Assembly (NCBI GenBank): GCA_031430435.1 | Contig: JANPBM010000110.1 | Coordinates: 124,001-188,000 of the forward strand | Reading direction: 5' to 3' | DNA from: JANNVK01 sp031430435 | GTDB taxonomy: Bacteria > Acidobacteriota > Blastocatellia > Pyrinomonadales > Pyrinomonadaceae | Length of the DNA stretch: 64,000 nucleotides | Shown: positions 34,434 through 43,623 of the stretch, one piece after another | Position numbering within the stretch: the stretch's first letter is position 1 | How the letters are laid out: each line of letters opens with the position of its first letter | Position numbers and translations under genes: made by a program | The notes under the pieces: generated by a model | Told to the model about the DNA's origin: nothing | What the model saw: only the letters and a program-made list of their open reading frames with translations | The model's database searches: none

Positions 34434-35426
34434 ATGAGAGATTGGATTACCACCGAAACACAAGCCGCCGCGATTGCTTTTTCCGTCAACCCGACGGAGA
34501 AAATCAAACATCTTCAATCCGCCATCGAGCAAGTTATCAAAGGCAAACCCGAAGTCGTTAAATTTACCTTAGTTACGCTTTTAGCCAAAGGACATTTGTT
34601 GATCGAAGACGTTCCCGGAATCGGTAAAACTACGCTTTCAAACGCGCTTGCGAGAGCTTTGGAGATTGATTTTCAACGAATTCAGTTTACCTCCGACCTT
34701 TTGCCGTCCGATGTTGTCGGGCTTTCAATTTTTAATCAACTGAGCGGAAATTTCGAGTGGAAAGCCGGTGCAATTTTCGCCAACATTATTTTGGCTGACG
34801 AAATAAATCGCGCGACACCGAAAACGCAGTCCGCGTTGCTTGAGGCAATGGCGGAAGGACAAGTTACGGCGGACGGGATTTCCCGCAAACTGCCGATGCC
34901 GTTTATGGTTGTCGCCACGCAAAACCCGACCGAACATCACGGCACTTATCCGCTTCCCGAATCACAATTAGACAGATTTATGTTGCGAATCAGCGTCGGT
35001 TATCCGTCGAAAAACGATGAACGACAACTTCTCCGCGACCGTGAACGAAAAAACCCGCTCGATTCGGTACAAAGCGTGATGTCGGAAACCGATGTGCTTG
35101 ATTTGCAACAACTTGCGGGCGAAGTAAGAGTTGACGAAAGTTTGATAAGTTACTTGCTTGAAATTGTTGAGCAAACCCGCAGCAACGAACAAATCGAACT
35201 CGGAATAAGTCCCCGCGGCACAATTTCGCTGTTTCGCGCGGCACAAAGTCTGGCGTTAATCGAAGGCAGAGATTTCTGCATTGTTGACGACATCAAACGT
35301 CTTGTTCTGCCGTGTTTCGCCCATCGAATTATCGTCAATTCACGATTTACCAACACAAATAAACGCAATGCCGAAGCCGACCGAATTTTGCAGGAAATTT
35401 TGCTCAAAACTAAGGTTCCGCTTTAA
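34434..35426 (+). CDS. MoxR-family AAA+ ATPase
   Basis: 330 residues: Walker A EDVPGIGKTTLSNALA, Walker B IILADEINRATPKTQSALLEAMAE, sensor region VATQNPTEHHGTYPLPESQLDRFMLRISVGYP. This is the classical MoxR (not RavA) subgroup, usually followed by DUF58, transglutaminase and vWA genes. Here it stands alone between the toxin and purL; a DUF58 gene is found about 26 kb away. Chaperone-like role for protein maturation is a family expectation. Confidence 0.94.
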   Translation: MRDWITTETQAAAIAFSVNPTEKIKHLQSAIEQVIKGKPEVVKFTLVTLLAKGHLLIEDVPGIGKTTLSNALARALEIDFQRIQFTSDLLPSDVVGLSIFNQLSGNFEWKAGAIFANIILADEINRATPKTQSALLEAMAEGQVTADGISRKLPMPFMVVATQNPTEHHGTYPLPESQLDRFMLRISVGYPSKNDERQLLRDRERKNPLDSVQSVMSETDVLDLQQLAGEVRVDESLISYLLEIVEQTRSNEQIELGISPRGTISLFRAAQSLALIEGRDFCIVDDIKRLVLPCFAHRIIVNSRFTNTNKRNAEADRILQEILLKTKVPL

Positions 35427-35451
35427 GCAAAATCAAATCGGCGATTTAACA

Positions 35452-35503
35452 AAGAGTTTATTGCGGCAGAGTTGAAAAAACTTATCAAAACGCATAAACT
35501 CTT
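35452..35503 (+). terminator. Large hairpin between moxR and purL
   Basis: AAGAGTTTATTGCG (35452-35465) pairs with CGCATAAACTCTT (35491-35503) with one bulged T; a smaller hairpin (AGTT/AACT) lies in the loop. It is followed by a T-rich but interrupted tract. It could end the moxR transcript or be a structured purL leader. Confidence 0.5.
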
Positions 35504-35545
35504 CTGTTTGTTTAGTTCATATTTTTTCTGACAGAGGCAACGCCA

Positions 35546-37840
35546 ATGACCGCAATCACGCCCGAAATTATCAAACAACATAATCTTTCAACGGACGAGT
35601 ACGCCAAAATTCTCGAAATAATGGAACGCGAACCGACGTTTACCGAACTCGGCGTTTTCAGCGTAATGTGGTCTGAACATTGCAGTTACAAATCTTCTCG
35701 CGTTCATTTGAAACGTCTGCCGACAACCGGAGATTGTGTTATTGTTCCACCCGGAGAAAATGCCGGAGTTGTTGATATTGGCGACGATTGGTGCGTTGCT
35801 TTTAAGGTTGAATCGCACAATCATCCAAGTTTTATCGAACCGTTTCAAGGTGCGGCAACAGGTGTCGGCGGAATTTTGCGAGATGTTTTTACGATGGGAG
35901 CGAGACCGATTGCGTTGATGAATTCGCTCAGATTCGGGCATTTGGACGACAAAAAACACGGCAATCGCAACAAATCTATTTTGAAAGGTTGCGTTGACGG
36001 CATTGCCCATTACGGAAATTGTTTCGGCACGGCGACAGTCGGCGGCGAAGTTGTTTTCGACGATGCTTACAGTCTGAATCCGCTCGTCAATGCCTTCGCG
36101 CTCGGCATTGTTCGCAAGGATCAAATCTTTTTCGGCAAGGCTTCGGGAATCGGAAATCCGATTTTATATGTTGGCGCAAAAACCGGACGCGACGGCATTC
36201 ACGGGGCGACGATGGCTTCGGCAGAATTCGATGATGAAGCACTCGAAAAACGTCCGACGGTTCAAGTCGGCGATCCTTTTTTAGAAAAATTATTGCTCGA
36301 AGCGTGTCTCGAAGCGATGCGTTCCGGAGCAATCGAAGGCATTCAAGATATGGGAGCCGCAGGACTTACGAGTTCGAGCGTGGAAATGGCTTCGCGTGCG
36401 GGAACAGGTTTGGAGATTGATTTAACGCTCGTTCCGCAACGTGAAACTAATATGACGGCATACGAAATGTTGCTCTCCGAATCGCAGGAACGAATGCTGA
36501 TTGTCGCTAAAAAAGGGCGTGAAAAAGAACTTATCGAGATTTTTCACAAATGGGATTTGGATGCTGTTACAATCGGACATGTGGTAGAAGGAAACCGTCT
36601 GAAAATTTATCACAACGGCGTTTTGGAAGCCGATTTGCCGGTCGATAAACTGACGGATTCGGCACCGCTTTATAACCGACCGATGGTCGCGCCAAAAAAG
36701 GAGAAAAATTATGAGTACATCACTTTGGATATCACTGTTGGCAGTCGCAATCGCGTTAATCGCAGTATTCATCGCAAAGAACAAGAAAAAATAGATGATT
36801 CTGAAGCGTTAAAATTGCTTCTGCAATCACCTAATATCTGTTCTAAACGCTGGGTTTATCGTCAATATGACACGATGGTTCGCACCAATACGGCGATTTT
36901 GCCCGGAGCTGATGCGGCGGTCGTGCGTGTGAAAGAAACGCGGCGGGCGATTGCGATGTGTTTGGACGGAAACGGCAAGTTTACGGCGGTTAATCCGCGT
37001 GAAGGCGCGAAATTGATTGTCGCGGAATCGGCGAGAAACAATGTCTGCGTTGGCGCGAAACCGCTTGCCGTAACAAATTGCTTGAACTTTGCTTCGCCTG
37101 AAAGACCCGAAGTTATGTGGAGTTTTTCTGAAGTGATTGACGGCATTAAAGAGTCTTGCGAGAAGTTTGGAACGCCAATAATTTCGGGAAATGTATCTTT
37201 TTACAATGAAACAGACGGCAAAGGAATTTTGCCGACACCGACAATCGGAATGGTCGGATTGATAGAAGATGTGCGAAAAATTATTACGCACGGCTTCAAA
37301 AGCGACGGCGATTTAATTGCACTTTTGGGCGTTACGAAAGATGATTTATCGGCTTCGGAATATGAGCAAACGATTCTCGGTTACACGACTGATGAACTCA
37401 TCGCCTTCGGTGAAGTTCCGAAACTTGACTTAAATTTAGAAGTTCAAGTTCAGCAAACTTGCTTGCAACTCGCTGATTTACAATTACTTAACTCTGCTCA
37501 CGATTGTTCTGACGGCGGACTTGCGGTAACAATCGCGGAAAGTTGTTTTTCATCGCTCAACCGAAAAGCTGTTGGTGCCGAAATCAATTTAACTGATGAA
37601 AATTTAGACGCAACCACACAACTTTTCAGCGAATCGCCGTCGAGAATCGTGATAAGTTTCGCGGCGGAGAATTTAGACAAAATTACGGAAATGATTGGCG
37701 ATTGTCCGTTTAAAGTTATCGGAAAAGTATCGGGTAACAGTTTGAGAATAAACGTCGACGATGAAGAAGTTGTTTCGGCGAAGATTGACGAACTGCAAAA
37801 CGACTGGAAAACTTCGCTTGAAAAACAACTTACAATGTAA
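35546..37840 (+). CDS. purL: Phosphoribosylformylglycinamidine synthase, large (PurL) subunit
   Basis: 764 residues of the small-type PurL (PurLQS system): VMWSEHCSYKSSR, VFKVESHNHPSFIEPFQGAATGVGGILRDVFTMGARPIALMNSLRFG, GIQDMGAAGLTSSSVEMASRAGTG in the first half, SPNICSKRWVYRQYDTMV and HDCSDGGLAVTIAES in the second. It makes FGAM from FGAR with ATP in purine synthesis. Between NRPMVAP and DDSEALKLLL there is a longer linker (about residues 384-417) than the usual short one, rich in Arg/Asn and encoding an out-of-frame small ORF (36711-36794). purQ and purS are not in this window. GAGG precedes the ATG. Confidence 0.95.
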   Translation: MTAITPEIIKQHNLSTDEYAKILEIMEREPTFTELGVFSVMWSEHCSYKSSRVHLKRLPTTGDCVIVPPGENAGVVDIGDDWCVAFKVESHNHPSFIEPFQGAATGVGGILRDVFTMGARPIALMNSLRFGHLDDKKHGNRNKSILKGCVDGIAHYGNCFGTATVGGEVVFDDAYSLNPLVNAFALGIVRKDQIFFGKASGIGNPILYVGAKTGRDGIHGATMASAEFDDEALEKRPTVQVGDPFLEKLLLEACLEAMRSGAIEGIQDMGAAGLTSSSVEMASRAGTGLEIDLTLVPQRETNMTAYEMLLSESQERMLIVAKKGREKELIEIFHKWDLDAVTIGHVVEGNRLKIYHNGVLEADLPVDKLTDSAPLYNRPMVAPKKEKNYEYITLDITVGSRNRVNRSIHRKEQEKIDDSEALKLLLQSPNICSKRWVYRQYDTMVRTNTAILPGADAAVVRVKETRRAIAMCLDGNGKFTAVNPREGAKLIVAESARNNVCVGAKPLAVTNCLNFASPERPEVMWSFSEVIDGIKESCEKFGTPIISGNVSFYNETDGKGILPTPTIGMVGLIEDVRKIITHGFKSDGDLIALLGVTKDDLSASEYEQTILGYTTDELIAFGEVPKLDLNLEVQVQQTCLQLADLQLLNSAHDCSDGGLAVTIAESCFSSLNRKAVGAEINLTDENLDATTQLFSESPSRIVISFAAENLDKITEMIGDCPFKVIGKVSGNSLRINVDDEEVVSAKIDELQNDWKTSLEKQLTM
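36711..36794 (+). CDS. Candidate nested small membrane-protein gene inside purL
   Basis: A 27-residue ORF in the +1 frame of purL, starting MSTSLWISLLAVAIA and ending FIAKNKKK. AAGGAG lies at 36698-36703, exactly 7 bases before its ATG, better than most ribosome-binding sites in the window. The product would be one transmembrane helix with a lysine-rich cytoplasmic tail, a common shape for regulatory small membrane proteins. It coincides with the unusual PurL linker. Expression is unproven and chance is not excluded. Confidence 0.45.
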   Translation: MSTSLWISLLAVAIALIAVFIAKNKKK

Positions 37841-37870
37841 AACGTTGTTTGTTTTTTAATAGATTACTTG

Positions 37871-37879
37871 TGTTATAAT
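37871..37879 (+). promoter_or_regulatory. Extended -10 promoter upstream of the UDP-sugar dehydrogenase
   Basis: TGTTATAAT (extended -10, hexamer 37874-37879) with only a poor -35; leader of about 70 bases before the ATG at 37954. Confidence 0.6.
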
Positions 37880-37953
37880 GCAAAAGTTACGGATTTTTAC
37901 TTCCCCAAGTTTAATTTCCTCGAAAAAAAGTAAATAAAAATTTTTATAAAATA

Positions 37954-39291
37954 ATGATTAAAGAAGAACTTAAAAAGAAGATTGCAGATAAAACTGCGTG
38001 TATCGGTGTGATTGGGCTCGGCTATGTCGGATTGCCGTTGATTGTTGAATTCGCGTTGAAAGGCTTCAACGGAATCGGTTTTGAAGTTGACACAAGAAAG
38101 GCTGATGCGGTCAATAACGGCACGTCTTATATTGTTGACGTTACAAGCGAAACGGTCAAAAAATGCGTCGATTCGGGCAAACTCGTTGCCACCACAGACT
38201 TTAGCAAACTCGCCGATTGCGATGTAATCATCATTTGCGTCCCGACTCCGCTTCGTAAAACGAAAGACCCCGATATGTCATACATCTTGGCTTCGGGCAA
38301 AGAAATTACAAAATATGCTCGTCGCGGACAACTTGTTATTTTAGAATCAACAACTTATCCCGGAACGACTGATGAAGTTTTGCAACCGATGATTGAAGCC
38401 GCAGGTTTGAAATTGGACGAAGATTTCCTGCTCGCCTTCTCGCCCGAACGAGTTGATCCGGGCAATCCTGAGTTTCAAACACACAACATTACCAAAGTTG
38501 TCGGCGGTGTCGGCAAAGATTCAACCGAAGTTTCGGGCTTGCTTTATTCGCAAATCGTCGGCGATGTTCACCTTGTTTCGTCTGCCAGAGTTGCCGAAGC
38601 CTGTAAACTTTGGGAAAACACTTTTCGAGCAATCAATATCGGAATGGCAAACGAAATGGCGAAAGTTTGTGCCGCTTTGAATATCGACAGTTGGGAAGTT
38701 GTGCGTGCCGCCGCGACCAAGCCTTTCGGATTTATGCCGTTTTATCCCGGACCGGGAATCGGCGGACATTGTATTCCGCTTGATCCGCATTATTTATCGT
38801 GGAAAGCCCGCCAGCACGGTTTCGATTCGCAATTTATCACGCTTGCCGAACAAATAAATTCAGGAATGCCGAAGTATGTTTGCTCGCTTGTCCGCGATGC
38901 GTTGAACGATAATTCAAAAGCCGTGAAAGGCTCGAAAATCTTGATTTTGGGCGTGGCGTATAAAAAAGATATTGACGATATGCGTGAATCGCCGGCGTTG
39001 TCCGTGATTGATTTGCTTCGCTCAAAAGGCGCGGATGTTTTTTATCACGATGATTTTGTGCCTGAGGTTACATTCGATCACTCATACACAATCGGCGAAG
39101 GCAAACCGCTTTACAACCAAGATTTAACCGACGATTTAATCAAATCGGCTGACTGCGTAGTAATCTGCACGGAGCATTCAAACGTTGATTACAAACGAGT
39201 TTGCGAGTTAGCGAGCTTAATTGTTGACACGCGAAACGCTCTGAAAGAAGATTTACGCGAAGGCAGCAAAGCGAAGATTGTTCGTTTGTAA
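37954..39291 (+). CDS. UDP-sugar 6-dehydrogenase (WbpA/UDP-GlcNAc or UDP-glucose type)
   Basis: 445 residues of the nucleotide-sugar dehydrogenase family: Rossmann motif GVIGLGYVGLPLIVEFALKGF, ESTTYPGTTDEVL, AFSPERVDPGN, catalytic Cys in GPGIGGHCIPLDPHYLSWKAR, and C-terminal ILILGVAYKKDIDDMRESPAL. It oxidises C6 of a UDP-hexose to the uronic acid in two NAD steps, feeding capsule or O-antigen sugars. The DPGN and HCIPLDPHYL patterns favour the WbpA-type UDP-N-acetylglucosamine dehydrogenase, but the substrate is inferred. No other polysaccharide genes are adjacent. Confidence 0.9.
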   Translation: MIKEELKKKIADKTACIGVIGLGYVGLPLIVEFALKGFNGIGFEVDTRKADAVNNGTSYIVDVTSETVKKCVDSGKLVATTDFSKLADCDVIIICVPTPLRKTKDPDMSYILASGKEITKYARRGQLVILESTTYPGTTDEVLQPMIEAAGLKLDEDFLLAFSPERVDPGNPEFQTHNITKVVGGVGKDSTEVSGLLYSQIVGDVHLVSSARVAEACKLWENTFRAINIGMANEMAKVCAALNIDSWEVVRAAATKPFGFMPFYPGPGIGGHCIPLDPHYLSWKARQHGFDSQFITLAEQINSGMPKYVCSLVRDALNDNSKAVKGSKILILGVAYKKDIDDMRESPALSVIDLLRSKGADVFYHDDFVPEVTFDHSYTIGEGKPLYNQDLTDDLIKSADCVVICTEHSNVDYKRVCELASLIVDTRNALKEDLREGSKAKIVRL

Positions 39292-39307
39292 TTCCGAATT
39301 TTAGAAT

Positions 39308-39352
39308 AAAAGCCGTTTTGTAATTCACTTTACAAAACGGCTTTTGTTTTTT
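39308..39352. terminator. Bidirectional intrinsic terminator
   Basis: A perfect 16-bp inverted repeat (39308-39323 with 39330-39345), loop of six, followed by T-rich sequence on the plus strand and TTTTATT on the minus strand. It separates the dehydrogenase gene from the convergent ternary-system operon. Confidence 0.9.
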
Positions 39353-39500
39353 GAGATAAAAGACTAATTGAAAAATTGTATATTTATCCGTGAAAATCGT
39401 AGCTTCAATATCGGATGACGTTTTTGAATTAAGCAATCGATTCGGAGAGAAGACTAAAATTTTAAGGTGGAAACCGTAAGAGGTTAAATTTTAACTCGAA

Positions 39501-40889
39501 CTAATCAAACAATCTCTTTTCATCTTTTTTATCCTGAAATTGCCTTGCATCGGTGCGTTTTTGCGATGTATATTCTTCGGTTGTGTTCCGCGTTACAACT
39601 TCATATAAAACGGCTTGTTTGCCTTCGCGTTTTCGCAGAATTCTGCCTAGACGTTGAATGTGTTCACGCGAAGAACCGCTTCCGGATAAAATTATGGCGA
39701 CCGAAGCATCGGGAATATTTACGCCTTCGTTCAATACTTTTGAGGTTGCAAGTGCCAAAACTTCGCCGCTATTAAATGCGTCGAGCCAAAATTTTCGCTC
39801 TTTTACATTCGTTTCGTGCGTGATTGCGGGAATCAAATAATCGTTGGAAATTCGGTAAACTTGTTCGTTTTCGGCGGTGAAGATTAACGTTCTCTCAGTT
39901 TTGTGGCGGAGCAGTAAGTCTTGTAAAACACTAAGTTTAGCTTCTGTTCCGAGCGAGATTTTTTTGTAATTTCGATACGCTTTCATCGCCCGTCTGCCGT
40001 CTTCGCTTCCTGCACTTTTTATTAAAAATAAACGCCAACCTTCTTGTCCGTACGGCAGATTCATTTTGCGTCGAAAATCGGTGTAAATTTGCCGTTCCGC
40101 TTCATACATTTCCCGTTCGCTTGCGGTCAACTCAACCTCGATTCGCTCCAACGTATAATCCGACAAAAATTCGCCCGCAAGTTGTTGTGCTTCCAGCCGA
40201 TAAACGGTTTTGCCAATCAATTTTTCGAGTTCCTGCTCGCCGTTGTCCGTGCGTTCGGGCGTAGCGGTTAAACCTAAGCGAAACGGGGCGATAGCGAATT
40301 CTGCCGCGTATTTGTAACCTTCGGACGGCAAATGATGACATTCGTCGAAAACGACCAACCCAAACTGATTTCCGAGGCGTTCCTGATGCCGAAAAGCCGA
40401 AGCGTAAGTCGTCACGGTAATCGCTCCGATTTCGTAAAAACCGCCGCCGATTAAGCCGATTTCCGCATCGAAAGTCGAAAGCAAAAGATCATACCATTGA
40501 TTCATCAAATCGAGCGTCGGCACAATTACGAGCGTCTGCCGACCGCACATTTCAATCGCCAACGTCGCAACGTGAGTTTTTCCCGCACCTGTCGGCAGAA
40601 CGATCACACCGCAACGCTCATATTTTCGCCAATTTTCGATAGATTCAGTCTGATACGGTCGCGGATTTAAGTGAAATTTTTGCTTGAAATCAAACTTTGA
40701 ATAACTTTTAGCTTCGTCTTCGTAAGGTGTTTTTGTGCGGATAAACTCTTTGATTATATGACGATACAAATTTGCGGGCGAACGAAACTGCCGCGTCCGA
40801 TTGTCCCACACAAAAGAACTTGGAACAGCATCGGTTTCGCTTGCTCCTTCCAAAATTAATGTGCCTGATTCAAATTTAAGTGTGAACAT
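39501..40889 (-). CDS. XPB-like superfamily 2 DNA helicase, last gene of the ternary-system operon
   Basis: 462 residues from the ATG at 40889, chosen because it begins 4 bases after the stop of the preceding gene. Motifs: RPYQTESIENWRKYERCGVIVLPTGAGKTHVA (Q-like and Walker A), VFDECHHLPS (DEAH-type II), LGLTATPERTDNGE (III), TLIFTAENEQ (IV), LATSKVLNEGVNIPDASVAIILSGSGSSREHIQRLGRILRK (V, VI). A small N-terminal damage-recognition-like part and the overall layout match XPB/SSL2-type helicases. It should unwind or translocate on DNA. Its tight coupling to the MoxR-vWA-propeller genes suggests it is an effector or target-sensing component. Confidence 0.9.
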   Translation of the reverse strand: MFTLKFESGTLILEGASETDAVPSSFVWDNRTRQFRSPANLYRHIIKEFIRTKTPYEDEAKSYSKFDFKQKFHLNPRPYQTESIENWRKYERCGVIVLPTGAGKTHVATLAIEMCGRQTLVIVPTLDLMNQWYDLLLSTFDAEIGLIGGGFYEIGAITVTTYASAFRHQERLGNQFGLVVFDECHHLPSEGYKYAAEFAIAPFRLGLTATPERTDNGEQELEKLIGKTVYRLEAQQLAGEFLSDYTLERIEVELTASEREMYEAERQIYTDFRRKMNLPYGQEGWRLFLIKSAGSEDGRRAMKAYRNYKKISLGTEAKLSVLQDLLLRHKTERTLIFTAENEQVYRISNDYLIPAITHETNVKERKFWLDAFNSGEVLALATSKVLNEGVNIPDASVAIILSGSGSSREHIQRLGRILRKREGKQAVLYEVVTRNTTEEYTSQKRTDARQFQDKKDEKRLFD

Positions 40890-40893
40890 AATT

Positions 40894-43623
40894 TCAGTAT
40901 CGCAAATTTTTCCGTAAAATCTTTTCTTTGTGGTCAAAAATTATCACTCGCCCGAATTCGTCGTTAATTGTTAAAAACTTATCATCCAATCTGACTGAAC
41001 AAACGGTGTTTTCTGACATTATAAATTGGGCAATTTCAGTTTTTGGTGTTTCGTATAATGTAATAATTACGCGATTTTCAGTTGTTTGCGAAAGAACATA
41101 TTTGTTTTCAATAATTTGCGGTTTTCTTACGCCGACGATTTCGTTCGGGAAATCAAATTTAGCGGTTTTCGTATCATAATCAAAAACCTTAACGCTAAAA
41201 TGTTCGTTATCTTCAATTATTTCAACAACTTGAACCACCGAATAAGCAACAAAAGAGCTGACCGAGTGAAGCGATTGATTTTCGTTTTCCATCACTAACC
41301 ATTTTGTTTGATTTCGGCTTCTTAACATAAAACTCGGCAAATCATACCACCATTTTTCGATGCCTTTATCGTTAAAAATCAACAACATCAATTTGGTTTT
41401 TGAGCGATTTATTTCGCCGATTTGTCCGCCGATTTCTGAAACTCGCCAAACGGCTTCAAAGTTTTTGCCGGTTGTGTCAATCGCGTAAACGTCGTCTTTT
41501 TCTGCAATAAACCAAAGGTTTCCGTCAAACGTCGGGGCAAAATTATCAATTTTTGCATCGCACCAATATCTCGCTTTTCGCTCGACAAAATCAACTGTCG
41601 CAAGACGATAAATTTCTCCGCGTTTCGCCATACAAATCGCTTTTGTGCCAAAATCCGAGACGATAAATTTTTCTGTCGGCTGATCGAAATGTACAATCGT
41701 TTTGCCTTGTTTGGAAATAATTTTAACGCCTGCTTCGCCGAGTGCGACCGCAATTTTTCCGTCGGGCAACAGACACGCATCAAAAACTTCGGTCGAGCCT
41801 TTGTCGGTTGAAGCAATCGTAATTTTTAGTGGTTCAAACGCTTGTTTGACGGCATTTGGCAGAACTTTCGGCAGATCAGTGCGTAAAGTATAATCTTGTG
41901 AAACCTCAACGATTCGTTTCAAATCCGGCGGCGTAAAAATACGACTGCCGTTTGAAATATCCGCCAAAAGCTTGCGGGAAAGCGGACGCACGAGAGTTCG
42001 CAATTCCAAATTCGGCGTTAGTTTAAATGTTTCGTGTGCAAAGGCGGCTCGTTTTTCTTTTGCTTCATCGGTATTATCCGCTAACATTTCTTGAAGTTTA
42101 ATTTTGACTTCGCCAAATGTTGCAGGAAATAGAGTTACCTTTTTCGCCAACATTTGTGCCGATGGAATTCCGCCGAATTCGATAACTTTTTCAATCCAAT
42201 CTTTTGCCTTTTCACGCCTGTTTTCTAATTTCCAAAGCGTGTTTATCGCCGCAGTGAAATTCCCGCTTTCGGCTAGATTCTCCGCCCAAATTTCGCGTAA
42301 TTCGGCGGCGTTGGCGTGATTTTGTTTTTCCATTTGCGTTACAACGTATTCAAAACAATTGTGCAAAACAGCAAGTTGAACCGCTTTTCGTTTTTCTCCC
42401 GCCAAAAACCATTGGCGGACAATTATTTCTTTTGACAGATTGCGAGATTCGGCAAGTTCCGCCGCCAAACGAAATTTGCCGTGTTTTTCTAAAAACTCGA
42501 CCGCTTCGTGATTACTTTTCAAAAGCTCGGCTAAAACAAACGCGGCTTCTTCAATTCTATTTTGGGCAACTAAACGATCAAAAGTTTGCCGATAAAGTTG
42601 CCGTAAACTGTCAAACCATTCATTTTCAAGATGAACCGAAGAACTCGAAGCTCTTTGTCTGCCGTAGTTTATGCTCAAATTGTTTCGCGGATTCAAAAAA
42701 CCGAGAAACGGCATTTGCTCCGACATTTCTTTGAGTGCCTGCATATCTTCGAGCGGAATTGCGTGTTTCAAAGCCTCTTCCAAATCGCCGGTTTCAAACA
42801 TCTCCATCATTTTCGCCAAATATTGAGCTTGTTTTCGTCCGACGAGTTGAGCAATTTTCAACTGAAACATTGCTTTCGTGAACATTTGACGAAGTTTACT
42901 TGGCTGATTACCGGTTGGATTTTGCCAATCATTTACAGGATGATTTTGTCTGCCGTTGCTTGAAAATAAACTTTTTAACGCTCCGAATAAACCGCTTGCA
43001 ATACCGCCGAAAACACTTGGCGAAGAATTTGAAAAAACATTGCTCGGCATCAAACCGGTCGATTTTGCCTTTTCCGATTCAACTTTTTTCTGCTTCAAAA
43101 TATGCAAAATTTCCGTCAATTTTTCATCGGCTTTAGGAATTTCCAATCCGTCACGCAAATTTATATTCTCGACCTTTTCAATTACGAAGGGCTTCGTTTT
43201 AACTTCGCCGAGCGTTTTAGTTTCAACAACTTGGAAGGACGAAACATCAAACCAGTTTTCTATATTTTCAATCGCTAAGTCTTTAATAAAAATTGTTTCA
43301 ATGCGACCTTCGTTTGATAAAACAATTGTTTCGCTAAAATCTTTGAAATTCTCTAAATCGTGTTTTTGCAATGGAAAGGACGAAAAAACTTCGCCGTATT
43401 TGACCAACGGCAAACCGATTGAATAACGACAATCTACGCGAAACGTTTTCGGCAAAAGCAAAATTAAATCGTTTTGATAACGTAAAACTTTCGTATTCGG
43501 TTGCCAAAGTTTGAGAATTCGCCGCCGTATTTCGTTTGTTGGTAATAGTTTAGCGGAAAACACAAAACCTTCCGCCAAAACGGTTCCGCGATGCGTTAAA
43601 TTTTGTAAGACGAGAACTTTCAT
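40894..43623 (-). CDS. Large helical-repeat and beta-propeller protein of a bpX ternary system
   Basis: 909 residues, no signal peptide. Residues 1-170 are a beta-rich domain (VLVLQNLTHRGTVLAEGFVF, LILLLPKTFRVDCRYSIGLPLVKYG) that I match, without a search, to a bpX6-like domain. Residues about 205-232 form a Gly/Phe-rich amphipathic segment (VFGGIASGLFGALKSLF). About 250-560 are helical repeats (EEAAFVLAELLKSNHEAVEFLEKHGKFRLAAELAE). About 600-909 are beta-propeller blades (CLLPDGKIAVALGEAGVKI, DGNLWFIAEKDDVYAID). Its start overlaps the upstream gene by 4 bases. Probably the recognition scaffold of the system. Confidence 0.8.
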   Translation of the reverse strand: MKVLVLQNLTHRGTVLAEGFVFSAKLLPTNEIRRRILKLWQPNTKVLRYQNDLILLLPKTFRVDCRYSIGLPLVKYGEVFSSFPLQKHDLENFKDFSETIVLSNEGRIETIFIKDLAIENIENWFDVSSFQVVETKTLGEVKTKPFVIEKVENINLRDGLEIPKADEKLTEILHILKQKKVESEKAKSTGLMPSNVFSNSSPSVFGGIASGLFGALKSLFSSNGRQNHPVNDWQNPTGNQPSKLRQMFTKAMFQLKIAQLVGRKQAQYLAKMMEMFETGDLEEALKHAIPLEDMQALKEMSEQMPFLGFLNPRNNLSINYGRQRASSSSVHLENEWFDSLRQLYRQTFDRLVAQNRIEEAAFVLAELLKSNHEAVEFLEKHGKFRLAAELAESRNLSKEIIVRQWFLAGEKRKAVQLAVLHNCFEYVVTQMEKQNHANAAELREIWAENLAESGNFTAAINTLWKLENRREKAKDWIEKVIEFGGIPSAQMLAKKVTLFPATFGEVKIKLQEMLADNTDEAKEKRAAFAHETFKLTPNLELRTLVRPLSRKLLADISNGSRIFTPPDLKRIVEVSQDYTLRTDLPKVLPNAVKQAFEPLKITIASTDKGSTEVFDACLLPDGKIAVALGEAGVKIISKQGKTIVHFDQPTEKFIVSDFGTKAICMAKRGEIYRLATVDFVERKARYWCDAKIDNFAPTFDGNLWFIAEKDDVYAIDTTGKNFEAVWRVSEIGGQIGEINRSKTKLMLLIFNDKGIEKWWYDLPSFMLRSRNQTKWLVMENENQSLHSVSSFVAYSVVQVVEIIEDNEHFSVKVFDYDTKTAKFDFPNEIVGVRKPQIIENKYVLSQTTENRVIITLYETPKTEIAQFIMSENTVCSVRLDDKFLTINDEFGRVIIFDHKEKILRKNLRY

